Source of the DNA: Solirubrobacterales bacterium
Lineage (GTDB): Bacteria; Actinomycetota; Thermoleophilia; Solirubrobacterales; Solirubrobacteraceae
Direction: 5' to 3'
DNA: 64,000 bases
Assembly: GCA_026392255.1 (NCBI GenBank)
Contig: JAPLCJ010000047.1
Location: 152,129 to 216,128 of the forward strand
The notes beneath the pieces were generated by a model that made no database searches, had not been told where the DNA came from, and saw nothing but the letters and a program-made list of their open reading frames with translations. A program made the position numbers and the translations under genes. Each line of letters starts with the position of its first letter. The stretch's first letter is position 1. Positions 52,552 through 61,546 of this stretch are shown here, in pieces.

Positions 52552-53111
52552 TGGAAAAGGTCAACATCATCAGCGGTGGCGTGAGTGTCCTTGATCGGAG
52601 CGACGTTGACACGGATCAAATCATTCCCAAGCAGTTCTTGAAGCGGATTGAGCGGACCGGCTTCGGCGAGTTTCTTTTCTACGACTGGGCAAAAGAGCCA
52701 GGCTGGGATCTTCCAACTAATCCGATTCTCGTTGCGGGACGCAACTTTGGCTGTGGTTCGTCGCGCGAGCATGCCCCTTGGGCACTAGAGGACTACGGCT
52801 TCCGTGCTGTTGTTTCGTCCAGCTTTGCCGACATCTTCTACTCAAACTGTACGAAGATTGGGCTTCTGCCGGTAGTGCTTCCCGAGGAGTCCATCCGCGG
52901 TCTTATGCAGGCAACTGAGGCCGAAATCGACCTGACTGACAAGGTTGTCCGTTTTGCGGGCCAGAGCGTCCCCTTTGAGATTGACGACGACATCCGGGAG
53001 CGGCTGCTCGGCGGTCTAGATGACATTGCCATCACCCTCGCTCAAGTTGATGCCATCAGCAAGTTCGAGCAAGAGCGCGAGCTTGACCATGTGCCGACGA
53101 CCTCACTGTGA
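52551..53111 (+). CDS. leuD: 3-Isopropylmalate dehydratase small subunit
   Basis: Swivelling-domain partner of LeuC; 186 residues. [19 protein letters not shown] (~13-31), [18 protein letters not shown] (~62-79) with the substrate-binding GCGSSREHA motif, and [18 protein letters not shown]. Start shares one base with the leuC stop; the stop overlaps leuB by GTGA. Confidence 0.97.
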   Translation: MEKVNIISGGVSVLDRSDVDTDQIIPKQFLKRIERTGFGEFLFYDWAKEPGWDLPTNPILVAGRNFGCGSSREHAPWALEDYGFRAVVSSSFADIFYSNCTKIGLLPVVLPEESIRGLMQATEAEIDLTDKVVRFAGQSVPFEIDDDIRERLLGGLDDIAITLAQVDAISKFEQERELDHVPTTSL

Positions 53112-54151
53112 GCGACTCGACCGTGCCAAAAATTGTTCTTCTCCCCGGTGACGGGATTGGGCCCGAAATAGCTTCTGCCGCCGTCGAGGTACTTGATCGC
53201 CTCGGGGAGTTTGAGTTCGACACCCGCCTGATGGGCGGCTGTTCGATTGATGAGAGCGGAGTAGCGCTGACCGACGAGGTACTCACCGCGTGCAAGGCCG
53301 CTGATGCCGTTCTTCTTGGAGCCGTTGGTGGACCCAAGTGGGACACGACAGATCCGGATGCGCCGCGTCCTGAGCAGGGACTGTTGGGGCTGAGGGCCGG
53401 GATGGGTCTCTTCGCCAACCTGCGTCCAGTGCGTCCGGTTCCAGCACTTGCTGATGCGAGTCCTCTGCGTGAGGAGATCATTCGGGGGACCGACCTCCTG
53501 GTGGTCCGCGAGCTGACGGGTGGGATCTACTTTGGGAAGCGCGGGCGTGATGGCGACACCGCATATGACACCTGCGAGTACTCCGTTGCTGAGGTTGAGC
53601 GGATTGCTCGAGTTGGCTTCGCGGCCGCAAGGCGCGGAGTCACAAGCGTGGACAAGGCCAACGTTCTTGAGTCATCGCGACTCTGGCGCGAGACGGTCAC
53701 CAGAGTCCACCAAGAAGAGTTCCCGGAAGTTGTTCTTGACCATCTTTTGGTGGACAACGCCGCCATGCAGTTGGTGGCCGAGCCGTCGAAGTTCGATGTG
53801 ATCCTGACCGAGAATCTGTTTGGAGACATTCTTAGTGATGAGGCCGCAATGATTACCGGTTCGATTGGCCTTCTGCCCAGTGCATCGCTCGGGGAGGACG
53901 GCTCACCAGGTCTGTTTGAACCGGTCCATGGCTCTGCTCCAGACATTGCTGGCCAAGGCATTGCCAACCCGTTCGCAATGTTCCTTTCGGCCGCGATGAT
54001 GCTACGCCACGGTCTTTCAATGCCAGATCAGGCTGCAGCGTTAGAATCCAGTGTCGATCGTGCGGTTGCGGACGGAATTCGTACTCGGGATCTAGGCGGT
54101 CAGGCGAGCACCGCCGAGGCAACCGAGGCAGTTCTAACGCGACTTGACTGA
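53108..54151 (+). CDS. leuB: 3-Isopropylmalate dehydrogenase
   Basis: NAD-dependent oxidative decarboxylase; 347 residues. [11 protein letters not shown] (~10-20), [24 protein letters not shown] (substrate Arg), [12 protein letters not shown], and metal-binding [12 protein letters not shown] and [20 protein letters not shown]. All typical LeuB; the same enzyme may oxidise 3-methylmalate in the citramalate route. GTG start in a 4-base overlap. ilvE follows after 12 bases with a GGAG site. Confidence 0.96.
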   Translation: MSDSTVPKIVLLPGDGIGPEIASAAVEVLDRLGEFEFDTRLMGGCSIDESGVALTDEVLTACKAADAVLLGAVGGPKWDTTDPDAPRPEQGLLGLRAGMGLFANLRPVRPVPALADASPLREEIIRGTDLLVVRELTGGIYFGKRGRDGDTAYDTCEYSVAEVERIARVGFAAARRGVTSVDKANVLESSRLWRETVTRVHQEEFPEVVLDHLLVDNAAMQLVAEPSKFDVILTENLFGDILSDEAAMITGSIGLLPSASLGEDGSPGLFEPVHGSAPDIAGQGIANPFAMFLSAAMMLRHGLSMPDQAAALESSVDRAVADGIRTRDLGGQASTAEATEAVLTRLD

Positions 54152-54163
54152 TAGGAGAACAAC

Positions 54164-55111
54164 GTGGAGCAGGCAGAATTCATCTGGATGAATGGCGAGG
54201 TTGTCCCTTGGGCTGAGGCTAAGGTCCACGTGCTCACACATGGGCTTCACTATGGAACAAGCGTGTTCGAGGGGATCCGCGCCTATGACGGTGAACAAGG
54301 CACTGCGGTCTTTAGACACACCGAGCACCTAGAGCGGCTGCATGAGTCCGCGCGGCTTTTCTACATGGATATTCCTTACTCCGTGGAGGAGCTGAGGCTC
54401 GCCACTCTGGACCTGATCGCTCGCAATGGACTTGCCCACTGCTACATCCGGCCATTGGCGACTCGCGGTTATGGCGTGATGGGCCTCAATCCCCTTGAAG
54501 CGCCTGTTGATGTTGTCATTGCTGTCTGGCCTTGGGGTTCGTACCTTGGCGACGATGGCAAGGAGAAGGGCATCCGAGCGAAGGTCTCCTCATGGAGGCG
54601 TTTCGCTCCTGACGCGCTGATCCCACATGCAAAGGCCTCCGGTCAGTACCTCAACAGTGTTCTCGCGAAGGTCGAGAGTCTTAAGGGCGGTTACGACGAG
54701 GCCATCATGCTTGACGCCCAAGGAGTGGTCAGCGAAGGGTCTGGAGAGAACATTTTCATCGTCCGCAATGGGCAGCTGATCGAGCCACCTCAGACCGCGA
54801 GTGTCCTCGACGGCATAAGCCGCAGGACCATCCACACTCTTGCCGCGGACGCAGGGCTTGATGTGACAAGCCGCGATATTGCACGGGCTGAGCTTTATTT
54901 GGCCGACGAGGTGTTCCTCACTGGGACGGCCGCTGAGGTTGTTCCCGTGCGCGAAATTGATGATCGGCAGATCGGCTCCGGCGGGCCCGGTCCTGTCACG
55001 CGCAAGCTTCAAGCGTTGTACGACGATGCGGTCCATGGTCGAGGTGGTCTCCATCTCGAGTGGCTTGACCCGGTTGTCCCACCGGCTGGCGCAAGCGCCG
55101 CCGACGCGTGA
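54164..55111 (+). CDS. ilvE: Branched-chain amino-acid aminotransferase
   Basis: Fold-type IV PLP aminotransferase, the last step of leucine, isoleucine and valine synthesis. 315 residues. WMNGEVVPWAEAKVHVLTHGLHYGTSVFEGIRAY-type N-terminus (split here: VHVLTHGLHYG and TSVFEGIR), PLP lysine Lys157 in PHAKASGQYLNS, EGSGENIF and LTGTAAEVVPVREID. GTG start with GGAG 8 nt upstream. Coupled to the citramalate synthase gene by GTGA. D-amino-acid transaminase is excluded by the leu context. Confidence 0.95.
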   Translation: MEQAEFIWMNGEVVPWAEAKVHVLTHGLHYGTSVFEGIRAYDGEQGTAVFRHTEHLERLHESARLFYMDIPYSVEELRLATLDLIARNGLAHCYIRPLATRGYGVMGLNPLEAPVDVVIAVWPWGSYLGDDGKEKGIRAKVSSWRRFAPDALIPHAKASGQYLNSVLAKVESLKGGYDEAIMLDAQGVVSEGSGENIFIVRNGQLIEPPQTASVLDGISRRTIHTLAADAGLDVTSRDIARAELYLADEVFLTGTAAEVVPVREIDDRQIGSGGPGPVTRKLQALYDDAVHGRGGLHLEWLDPVVPPAGASAADA

Positions 55112-56685
55112 GAACGGTAGAGCTATACGACACAACCCTCCGCGACGGAATGCAGGGGGAGGGACTCTCCCTGTCTGCGGAGGAGAAGCTGCGTGTTGCC
55201 CAACGGCTGGACGAACTTGGAGTTGGTTTTGTGGAGGCGGGCTTTCCGTCATCAAACCCCAAGGAGATAGAGCTCTTCGATCTCCTCCGTAAGAACCCGC
55301 TGCGTCACTCAGCCGTTGCTGCGTTTGGAATGACGCGCAGGCGCGGGACAGAGCCAGGAGACGACCCGTCGTTGCGCGTGGTTGCCGATAGCGGAGCACC
55401 AGTGGCGACCATTGTTGGGAAGACGTGGTCACTCCACCTTGAGAAGGTGGTCAAGGTTGACCGCTCTGAGAACCTGGCAATGATTGAGGATTCGCTTGCC
55501 TTCCTTGTTGCCGGTGGGCAGAGGGTTATCTACGACGCTGAGCACTTCTTCGACGGCTGGGGCGACGACCGTGAGTACGCCCTCGAGTGCATCCGAGCGG
55601 CTGTTCGCGGAGGGGCTGAGACCGTAGTTCTCTGCGATACCAACGGTGCGACGCTCCCCACTCAGGTTGCGGAAGCCGTCGGAGCGATTTGCGCTGAGGT
55701 TGCAGGCCAAGCTAAGGTCGGAATCCATTGCCACAACGACCTTGAGTGCGGCGTTGCTAACTCTCTCGCAGCGGTAGAGGCTGGGGCGGTTCACGTCCAA
55801 GGGACCATTAATGGGATCGGGGAGCGCTGCGGGAACGCCAACCTTGTGTCGGTTGCTGCCAACCTTGAGCTCAAGCTCGGGATCAGATGCCTACCGGCTG
55901 GTCATGTGACGTCGCTTACCCGCGTTTCACACTTTGTCGACGAGATCTGCAACCGAGTTCCAAACCCAGCACAGGCGTACGTAGGACGCAGTGCTTTCGC
56001 TCATAAAGGTGGCATGCATGTTGCCGGTGTTATGGAGGACGCCAAGACCTTCGAGCACATCGACCCTGAGTCTGTGGGCAATCACCGTGAGCTCTTGGTT
56101 GGGGAACTCTCAGGCAAGGGCACGATCCAAGCCCGGGCTGAACTTATGGGTCTCAACTTGGATGACGAGACCGCAGGGCGTCTGGTCGAAACCGTCAAAG
56201 AGCGAGAGCATGCTGGCTATCACTACGAGGCTGCCGACGCATCTCTAGAGCTGATGATTCGGAAGGAAACCGGTGGGTTCGAGCCGCTCTTTGAATTGGA
56301 ATCGTGGAAGGTGATTGTGGAGAAGATCGCCAACGGCGGAGTCAAGACTGAAGCAACGGTGAAGGTGCTCGTCAACGGTGAACAGCAGGTCAGCACGGCT
56401 GAGGGAAATGGTCCAGTCAACGCATTGGATAGTGCACTCAGGGCCGCGGTTGGGCAGGTTCATCCTGAGCTGGAGCGGATTGATCTCGTCAACTTCAAGG
56501 TGCGGATCCTCAACGAGAATCGCGGAACGGACGCTGTCACTCGCGTGCTGCTCGATGCGACGGACGGGGAGACGGTCTGGGGGACCACAGGCGTGTCACC
56601 CAATGTGATTGAGGCCTCGTGGGAGGCTCTCGTAGATTCGTTGGAATACGGGATGCAGCCGATCCGGCGCGGCCCAGAGGACTGA
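55108..56685 (+). CDS. cimA: (R)-Citramalate synthase
   Basis: Condenses pyruvate and acetyl-CoA to citramalate, giving a threonine-independent entry to isoleucine. 525 residues. DRE-TIM barrel motif YDTTLRDGMQGEGLSLS (~6-22), the CimA-type YDAEHFFDGW (~144-153), metal-binding GIHCHNDLECGVANS, and a C-terminal regulatory domain (~395-515). GMQGEG in place of GEQxPG and the HFFDG block separate it from LeuA and homocitrate synthase. GTG start, coupled to ilvE. No ilvA is in the window. LeuCD and LeuB upstream can complete the route to 2-ketobutyrate. Confidence 0.92.
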   Translation: MRTVELYDTTLRDGMQGEGLSLSAEEKLRVAQRLDELGVGFVEAGFPSSNPKEIELFDLLRKNPLRHSAVAAFGMTRRRGTEPGDDPSLRVVADSGAPVATIVGKTWSLHLEKVVKVDRSENLAMIEDSLAFLVAGGQRVIYDAEHFFDGWGDDREYALECIRAAVRGGAETVVLCDTNGATLPTQVAEAVGAICAEVAGQAKVGIHCHNDLECGVANSLAAVEAGAVHVQGTINGIGERCGNANLVSVAANLELKLGIRCLPAGHVTSLTRVSHFVDEICNRVPNPAQAYVGRSAFAHKGGMHVAGVMEDAKTFEHIDPESVGNHRELLVGELSGKGTIQARAELMGLNLDDETAGRLVETVKEREHAGYHYEAADASLELMIRKETGGFEPLFELESWKVIVEKIANGGVKTEATVKVLVNGEQQVSTAEGNGPVNALDSALRAAVGQVHPELERIDLVNFKVRILNENRGTDAVTRVLLDATDGETVWGTTGVSPNVIEASWEALVDSLEYGMQPIRRGPED

Positions 56686-56692
56686 TTGGGCC

Positions 56693-57814
56693 TTGTCAGC
56701 TGACGGCTCCATCCCGCTCGCTAGGCCGGTCATCGGGCCCGAGGAGGAAGCTGCGGTTCTTGCGGTGCTTCGCTCTGGACAGCTTAGCCTTGGTCCAAAA
56801 ACGGTTGAATTTGAGCAGCGCTTTGCTGCGAGATTAGGCACGAAACATGCTTTGGCGGTCTCGTCGGGTACCGCGGGCCTCCACCTGGCACTTAATGCGG
56901 TCGGAGTCGGGCCGGGGGACGAGGTCATCACGTCGCCGTTCTCGTTTGTCGCGTCGGCCAACGCCATTCTGTACGCGGGTGCAAAGCCTGTCTTTGTAGA
57001 TGTCGACCCGGTAAGCCTGACCATTGATCCTGAGGCTGCGGCTGCCGCAGTTACCGAAAGAACCGCTGCTTTCCTCCCGGTAGACATCTTCGGAATGCCC
57101 GCCCGAGTTGACATCTTGGAGAACCTGAAGCTCCCCATCGTTCAGGACTCATGTGAGGCCCTTGGGGCAGTTGATCTTGAAGGTGTTCCCGTCGGCGGCA
57201 GGGGACATCCATCGGTGTTTGGCTTCTACGCCAACAAACAAATGACCACCGGAGAGGGCGGCATGGTGACCTGCAATGAAGGCTCGATTAGCGAGGTCAT
57301 CGCAAGCGAGCGTAATCAAGGTCGAGCAGTCGACATGGGATGGCTTGACCACGACCGGCTTGGCTACAACTATCGGCTAAGTGAGATCGCGGCAGCGATC
57401 GGGGTTGTCCAGCTCGATCGCCTTGACGGGATGCTGGCCATGCGGACAGCACTGGCCGAGCTCTACGCGGCGGCACTGGAAAACGTCGACGTTGGAATCC
57501 CGGCAGCTAGCTGGGAGGGTGGAACGCGTGGTTGGTTCGTCTATGTAGTGACGCTTCCAAACCACGTGAACCGAGATGCGGTCATTCTGGCTCTGAGGGC
57601 TGCTGGAGTTGACTGCAAGCCCTACCTTCCTGCTCTGCACCTGATGGGCCACCTCGCTGAGGTGAGTGGTTCACGTCCGGGAGAGTTCCCAGTCGCTGAG
57701 GCGGCGGGCTCACGCGGCCTAGCTCTTCCGTTTTTCCCTGGGCTGACCGAGGCCGAGGTTGCCCGTGTCGCGGAATCGCTGGCAACAGCGATGACAAACG
57801 CCTCCGGCGCTTAG
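56693..57814 (+). CDS. DegT/DnrJ/EryC1/StrS-family PLP aminotransferase
   Basis: 373 residues. Sugar-aminotransferase fold: IPLARPVIGPEEEAAVLAVLRSGQLSLGP, split as IPLARPVIGPEEE and SGQLSLGPKTVEFEQ; SSGTAGLHLAL (~62-72), PVDIFGMPA, and the PLP lysine in FYANKQMTTGEGGM (~177-190), then GYNYRLSEIAAAIG. The family usually aminates a keto-sugar nucleotide for surface glycans or natural products, but no sugar pathway is nearby. TTG start 7 bases after the citramalate synthase gene. Its TAG stop forms the -10 box of argH. The substrate is unknown. Confidence 0.9.
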   Translation: MSADGSIPLARPVIGPEEEAAVLAVLRSGQLSLGPKTVEFEQRFAARLGTKHALAVSSGTAGLHLALNAVGVGPGDEVITSPFSFVASANAILYAGAKPVFVDVDPVSLTIDPEAAAAAVTERTAAFLPVDIFGMPARVDILENLKLPIVQDSCEALGAVDLEGVPVGGRGHPSVFGFYANKQMTTGEGGMVTCNEGSISEVIASERNQGRAVDMGWLDHDRLGYNYRLSEIAAAIGVVQLDRLDGMLAMRTALAELYAAALENVDVGIPAASWEGGTRGWFVYVVTLPNHVNRDAVILALRAAGVDCKPYLPALHLMGHLAEVSGSRPGEFPVAEAAGSRGLALPFFPGLTEAEVARVAESLATAMTNASGA

Positions 57815-57817
57815 ACT
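57812..57817 (+). promoter_or_regulatory. -10 box for argH, made from the upstream stop codon
   Basis: TAGACT, 8 nt before the GTG at 57826. Bases 57812-57814 are the stop of the DegT-type gene. Confidence 0.45.
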
Positions 57818-57825
57818 CAGCGGCC

Positions 57826-59196
57826 GTGTCCCGCTTCAGAGAACCCCAAGATCCGCTCTTCAGTCGGATGAATAGCTCCGCCGGCTTTGATTGGCGGCTA
57901 GCTCCATACGACATTGCCCTCTCAAGGGCACACGTCACCATGCTCGCCTCCAGAGGAATCATTGAGACGAGTGACAGTCACGCGATTATCGGCGCTCTCG
58001 GCACCGTCGAGGCCGAGCTTGAGGGTGGTCTGTTTGAGTTCCTCGAGACTGATGAAGACATTCACATGGCAATCGAGCGGCGCGTGACTGCTCTGATTGG
58101 GGACGCCGGGGCGCGAATGCATACTGCCCGCTCGAGAAATGACCAAGTGGCGACTGGGCTTGTGCTCTGGATTCGCGCGCATGCAAGGGCCGCAGCGGAC
58201 GCCTGCGGCGAGCTTGAGACGGTGCTGCTCGCTCTTGCGGAGGGTCACCTTGATTGGGCGCTGCCTGGCTACACACACCTGCAGCGCGCGCAGCCGGTTT
58301 ATCTCTCACACCATGCGCTCGCGTGGTTTTGGATGGTCAACCGAGATCGCAACCGGTTTCTTGCGGTCGAGGCGGCCTCTAAGCGGTCGATGCCATTAGG
58401 AGCAGGAGCCCTTGCGGGAGTGAATTTCGATACGGATAGACGCATGGTGGCTAAGGAACTCGGCTTTGACGGGGTCGCTGTTAACTCGATTGACGCTGTC
58501 GCCGATAGGGATATTGCACTTGAGCTTCTTTCGGCCCACGCGATCTGCGCAACGCACCTGTCGAGGATTGGCGCCGAGCTGGTCCTATGGAGCAGTCAGG
58601 AGTTCAACTTTGTCTCAATGTCAGACGGCTGGTCGTCGGGGTCATCAATCATGCCTCAGAAGAAGAACCCCGATGCAGCCGAGCTTCTGCGGGCAAAGGC
58701 CCCGCGGGTTGTGGGGCATCTGGCAGCCCTACATGGTGTGATGCACGCACTTCCTTTGACTTACAACAAGGATCTTCAAGAGGACAAAGAGCATCTCTTT
58801 GACTCTGCTGAGACGGTGGAGATGTCAATCGAGGCGGCAGCTCGGATGCTGGCCGCCGCTTCTTTCAACAGGGAAGCAATGGCTGAAGCGGCTGGAGATG
58901 ATCTTGTTGCGGCCACGGACCTTGCCGACCTGCTCGTCGGCAAGGGGATGCCGTTCCGTGATGCTCACGGAGTGGTTGCAGCACTCGTCCGACTCGCAGT
59001 TGAGTCAGGTCGAGGCCTAGCTGAGCTGACAGAGGCTGAAGTGTCTGGCGCCTCGGCACTTCTGCTGCCTGAGTACGCCGGGTTGCTTGAACCCGGTCAG
59101 ACGCTTGAGTCCAAGCGTTCAGAGGGTGGAACAGCCTTGGATCGGGTCAGAGAACAACTGGGCAAGGCCCATGCAGCGCACTTATCGCTGGGCTGA
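57826..59196 (+). CDS. argH: Argininosuccinate lyase
   Basis: Final arginine step, splitting argininosuccinate to arginine and fumarate. 456 residues. Fumarase/aspartase superfamily: DEDIHMAIERRV (~75-86), HTARSRNDQVATG, the catalytic His region GYTHLQRAQPVYLSHH, and the signature GSSIMPQKKNPDAAE (~276-290) with the mobile catalytic Ser. GTG start, leaderless-type promoter. It is separated from argG by 42 kb. Convergent with the penicillin-binding protein gene (7-base gap). Confidence 0.97.
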   Translation: MSRFREPQDPLFSRMNSSAGFDWRLAPYDIALSRAHVTMLASRGIIETSDSHAIIGALGTVEAELEGGLFEFLETDEDIHMAIERRVTALIGDAGARMHTARSRNDQVATGLVLWIRAHARAAADACGELETVLLALAEGHLDWALPGYTHLQRAQPVYLSHHALAWFWMVNRDRNRFLAVEAASKRSMPLGAGALAGVNFDTDRRMVAKELGFDGVAVNSIDAVADRDIALELLSAHAICATHLSRIGAELVLWSSQEFNFVSMSDGWSSGSSIMPQKKNPDAAELLRAKAPRVVGHLAALHGVMHALPLTYNKDLQEDKEHLFDSAETVEMSIEAAARMLAAASFNREAMAEAAGDDLVAATDLADLLVGKGMPFRDAHGVVAALVRLAVESGRGLAELTEAEVSGASALLLPEYAGLLEPGQTLESKRSEGGTALDRVREQLGKAHAAHLSLG

Positions 59197-59203
59197 TTAC
59201 TGG

Positions 59204-61459
59204 CTATCCGCTGGGACCGGCACCGCCGGCTCCGCCCGATGGAGCCGTGCCACCACCTGTGTCCCCTGTGGAGCCATCGGAGCCGCCTCCTCCGCCTCCG
59301 CCAGAAGATTGACCGCCACCGCCACCTGAAGGGGTAGGGGGGCTGCTTGGGGCCTGCTGTGAGCCTCCACCAGAGGCACCCCCGCTGTATCCGCCGGAAG
59401 ATGAGCCCGACCCCGAGGTATCGGTGCCCTGAGCTGGGGCCGACAAGCCAGCTTTACGTGCTGCTTCTGCGGCCACGCGATTGCGGCCAATTGACATGGC
59501 AGCGAGGATGAAGTTCCTCCAAATCTCTGCTGGGTATGTGCCTCCGGCGACGGGTCCACCGTCGTACTCCGTCTTCATCGATTTGAGTCGATCTGGGTAG
59601 CCAACCCAGATAGCCACTGTGTACTGCTCGTTCCAACCAACGAACCAGGCGTCACCGTAGTTCTCTGTGGTTCCGGTCTTACCGGCAGCAAAACCGCCAG
59701 TTCTGGCGGCCTTACCTGTTCCGCTCGAGACGACACCCTCAAGCACACTTTGAACCGTTGTTGCCACGGCACTGGACATGACTCGAGTTCGGCTTCGTTC
59801 GTTCTTTGCGAGCAGACGGCCCCGCGGGTCCCTGATCGATTCGATCCCAACAGGCCCGCCATCGATCCCGCCGAATTCGTTGGCGCTTCCGATGCGAACA
59901 CCGCCAGTGGCGAAGGTCTCATACGCGTGGGCCATATCGAGCGGCGAAACTCCTTCGCGTAGGCCTCCCAGGGTCACGGCGTAGTTGGTTGAGATCGGCG
60001 AGCGAATGCCCATCTGATTGGCCAACTGAGCAATGCGGCCGGTACCTACCTTGATTCCGAGCTCGGCATAGACAGAGTTGTCCGAGGTCACCATCGCGTC
60101 GCTCAGGCTCCGTGTCCCAGCGTAGGAATTCTCGTAGTTGTTGACGATGAAGAACTCCTTTCCACCGGTGCGAGGAACGGTGAAAATCTTCTTGCGCGAT
60201 TCCCAGACGGAGCTGGCGGAGATCCCTTTCTGGAGTGCTACGGCGAGAGTGAACGGCTTGAATGACGAGCCAGGCTGCCGGTGGCCCTGTGTAGCGAGGT
60301 TGAACGGGTGGCGGGCATAGTTGGGGCCACCCACCATCGCTCGGACCTCACCGGACTTATTGTCGATAGCCACAAGTGACGCGGAGGGAAGACCGGATCC
60401 GGCTGGCAGCATGTTGGAGACGGCTGTCTCGGCAGCGGCTTGTAAGTCAAGGTCGATCGTGGTCCGGATCTTGAGGCCCCCCGTGTATGCGCGAGTGGCC
60501 CCAAGCTTTGAGACCAGAAGACTCTTTACCCAGCTCGAGAAATAGGGAGACTTGCTGTCCTCTGAGGGTGGGGTGATGTCAGTTTCGTCCGGAACGGTTC
60601 GGATCAGGCCTGCTTGGTACTCGGTATCGGTCAAGAACCCTTGAGAGTGCATTGAGGCCAGGACCGTGTTCCGACGATTGGTTGCCGCAACGGGGTGAGC
60701 GATTGGGTCGAACCCAATTGGCGAGGCGATGATTCCAGCAAGCGTTGCTGCTTCCGCCGTGTCGAGGTCGGATGCGCAGAAGGGGTCAGCGGCGCTATCA
60801 CCACAGCCAGGATGTGCCTTCCCAAAGTAGACGCGGGCAGCGGACTCAATGCCGTAAGCGCCCTGACCGAAATAGATGGTGTTGAGGTACTCAGTCAAGA
60901 TCTTGTCCTTGGACCACCGACGGTTTAGGTGGTAGGCGAGAACCGACTCCTTGAGCTTCTGAAAAACGGTCCGCGTGTTGGCCGCGGAAAGCGCGTTCTT
61001 GACGAACTGCTGAGTGATTGTCGAAGCACCTTGTACTGCAGCGCCCTCCGAGAGGTCCTGCCAGAGCGCCCGACCGATGCCGCGGTAGTCGATGCCTGAG
61101 TTTTCATAAAAACGGCGGTCCTCGATAGCAATCACCGCGTGCTTGATCGCTGGTGTGATCTGCTCGGACTTGGCCAGGAAACGATTCTGGGGGCCTGTTA
61201 GCCGGCCGAGCTCGCGACCGCGCGTGTCGTAGAGGATGGAGTTCGCTGAGTGTTTGTATTCCTCGCGGTTTTCGAGACCGGGTAGATCAGCCGAGACCGC
61301 TGTCAGCACTCCAAAGACGAGCGAGATGAGAGCAACCACGCCTAGACCGGCCAGCACTAGGGCGGCACGCCAACGGTGGACTTGGGGCGGTCTGGACTCG
61401 CGGCCCCGGCTTCGGCGCTCGGCCCTTTCCGTGGGTGATTGTGGTGCGTCTTCGGTCAT
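59204..61459 (-). CDS. Class A penicillin-binding protein (glycosyltransferase/transpeptidase)
   Basis: Builds and crosslinks peptidoglycan. 751 residues. Cytoplasmic basic tail (1-30), one membrane helix (~31-55), GT51 domain (~70-250) with catalytic Glu113 in EDRRFY and QGASTITQQ (143-151), and transpeptidase domain (~355-630) with Ser398 (SSFK), SDN (459-461) and KTGT (594-597). A short insert with two Cys (CGDSAADPFC, ~219-228) interrupts the GT domain and could form a disulfide. The last ~70 residues are almost pure Gly, Ser, Pro and Thr. ATG 61459 is preferred (GAGAG 6 nt upstream); ATG 61489 is an alternative. Confidence 0.94.
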   Translation of the reverse strand: MTEDAPQSPTERAERRSRGRESRPPQVHRWRAALVLAGLGVVALISLVFGVLTAVSADLPGLENREEYKHSANSILYDTRGRELGRLTGPQNRFLAKSEQITPAIKHAVIAIEDRRFYENSGIDYRGIGRALWQDLSEGAAVQGASTITQQFVKNALSAANTRTVFQKLKESVLAYHLNRRWSKDKILTEYLNTIYFGQGAYGIESAARVYFGKAHPGCGDSAADPFCASDLDTAEAATLAGIIASPIGFDPIAHPVAATNRRNTVLASMHSQGFLTDTEYQAGLIRTVPDETDITPPSEDSKSPYFSSWVKSLLVSKLGATRAYTGGLKIRTTIDLDLQAAAETAVSNMLPAGSGLPSASLVAIDNKSGEVRAMVGGPNYARHPFNLATQGHRQPGSSFKPFTLAVALQKGISASSVWESRKKIFTVPRTGGKEFFIVNNYENSYAGTRSLSDAMVTSDNSVYAELGIKVGTGRIAQLANQMGIRSPISTNYAVTLGGLREGVSPLDMAHAYETFATGGVRIGSANEFGGIDGGPVGIESIRDPRGRLLAKNERSRTRVMSSAVATTVQSVLEGVVSSGTGKAARTGGFAAGKTGTTENYGDAWFVGWNEQYTVAIWVGYPDRLKSMKTEYDGGPVAGGTYPAEIWRNFILAAMSIGRNRVAAEAARKAGLSAPAQGTDTSGSGSSSGGYSGGASGGGSQQAPSSPPTPSGGGGGQSSGGGGGGGSDGSTGDTGGGTAPSGGAGGAGPSG

Positions 61460-61528
61460 ATTTAGCTCTCGGGAAGGCTTGCCACGCATCTCTCCAGACG
61501 GGCTGCGGCAGGCGCTCCGGGAGGGACG

Positions 61529-61538
61529 AGTCTAGCAT
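61529..61538. promoter_or_regulatory. Overlapping divergent -10 boxes of the PBP gene and tyrS
   Basis: TAGACT on the minus strand (61529-61534) and TAGCAT on the plus strand (61533-61538) share two bases. The plus box is 8 nt before the tyrS ATG; the minus one gives a leader of ~30-60 nt. Same layout as menB/menE. Confidence 0.42.
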
Positions 61539-61546
61539 TGGCCCAG

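Noticed and set aside
54590..55432. 280-codon reverse-strand ORF over ilvE and cimA
   Set aside because: Both forward genes are firmly identified; the reverse product has no domain pattern.
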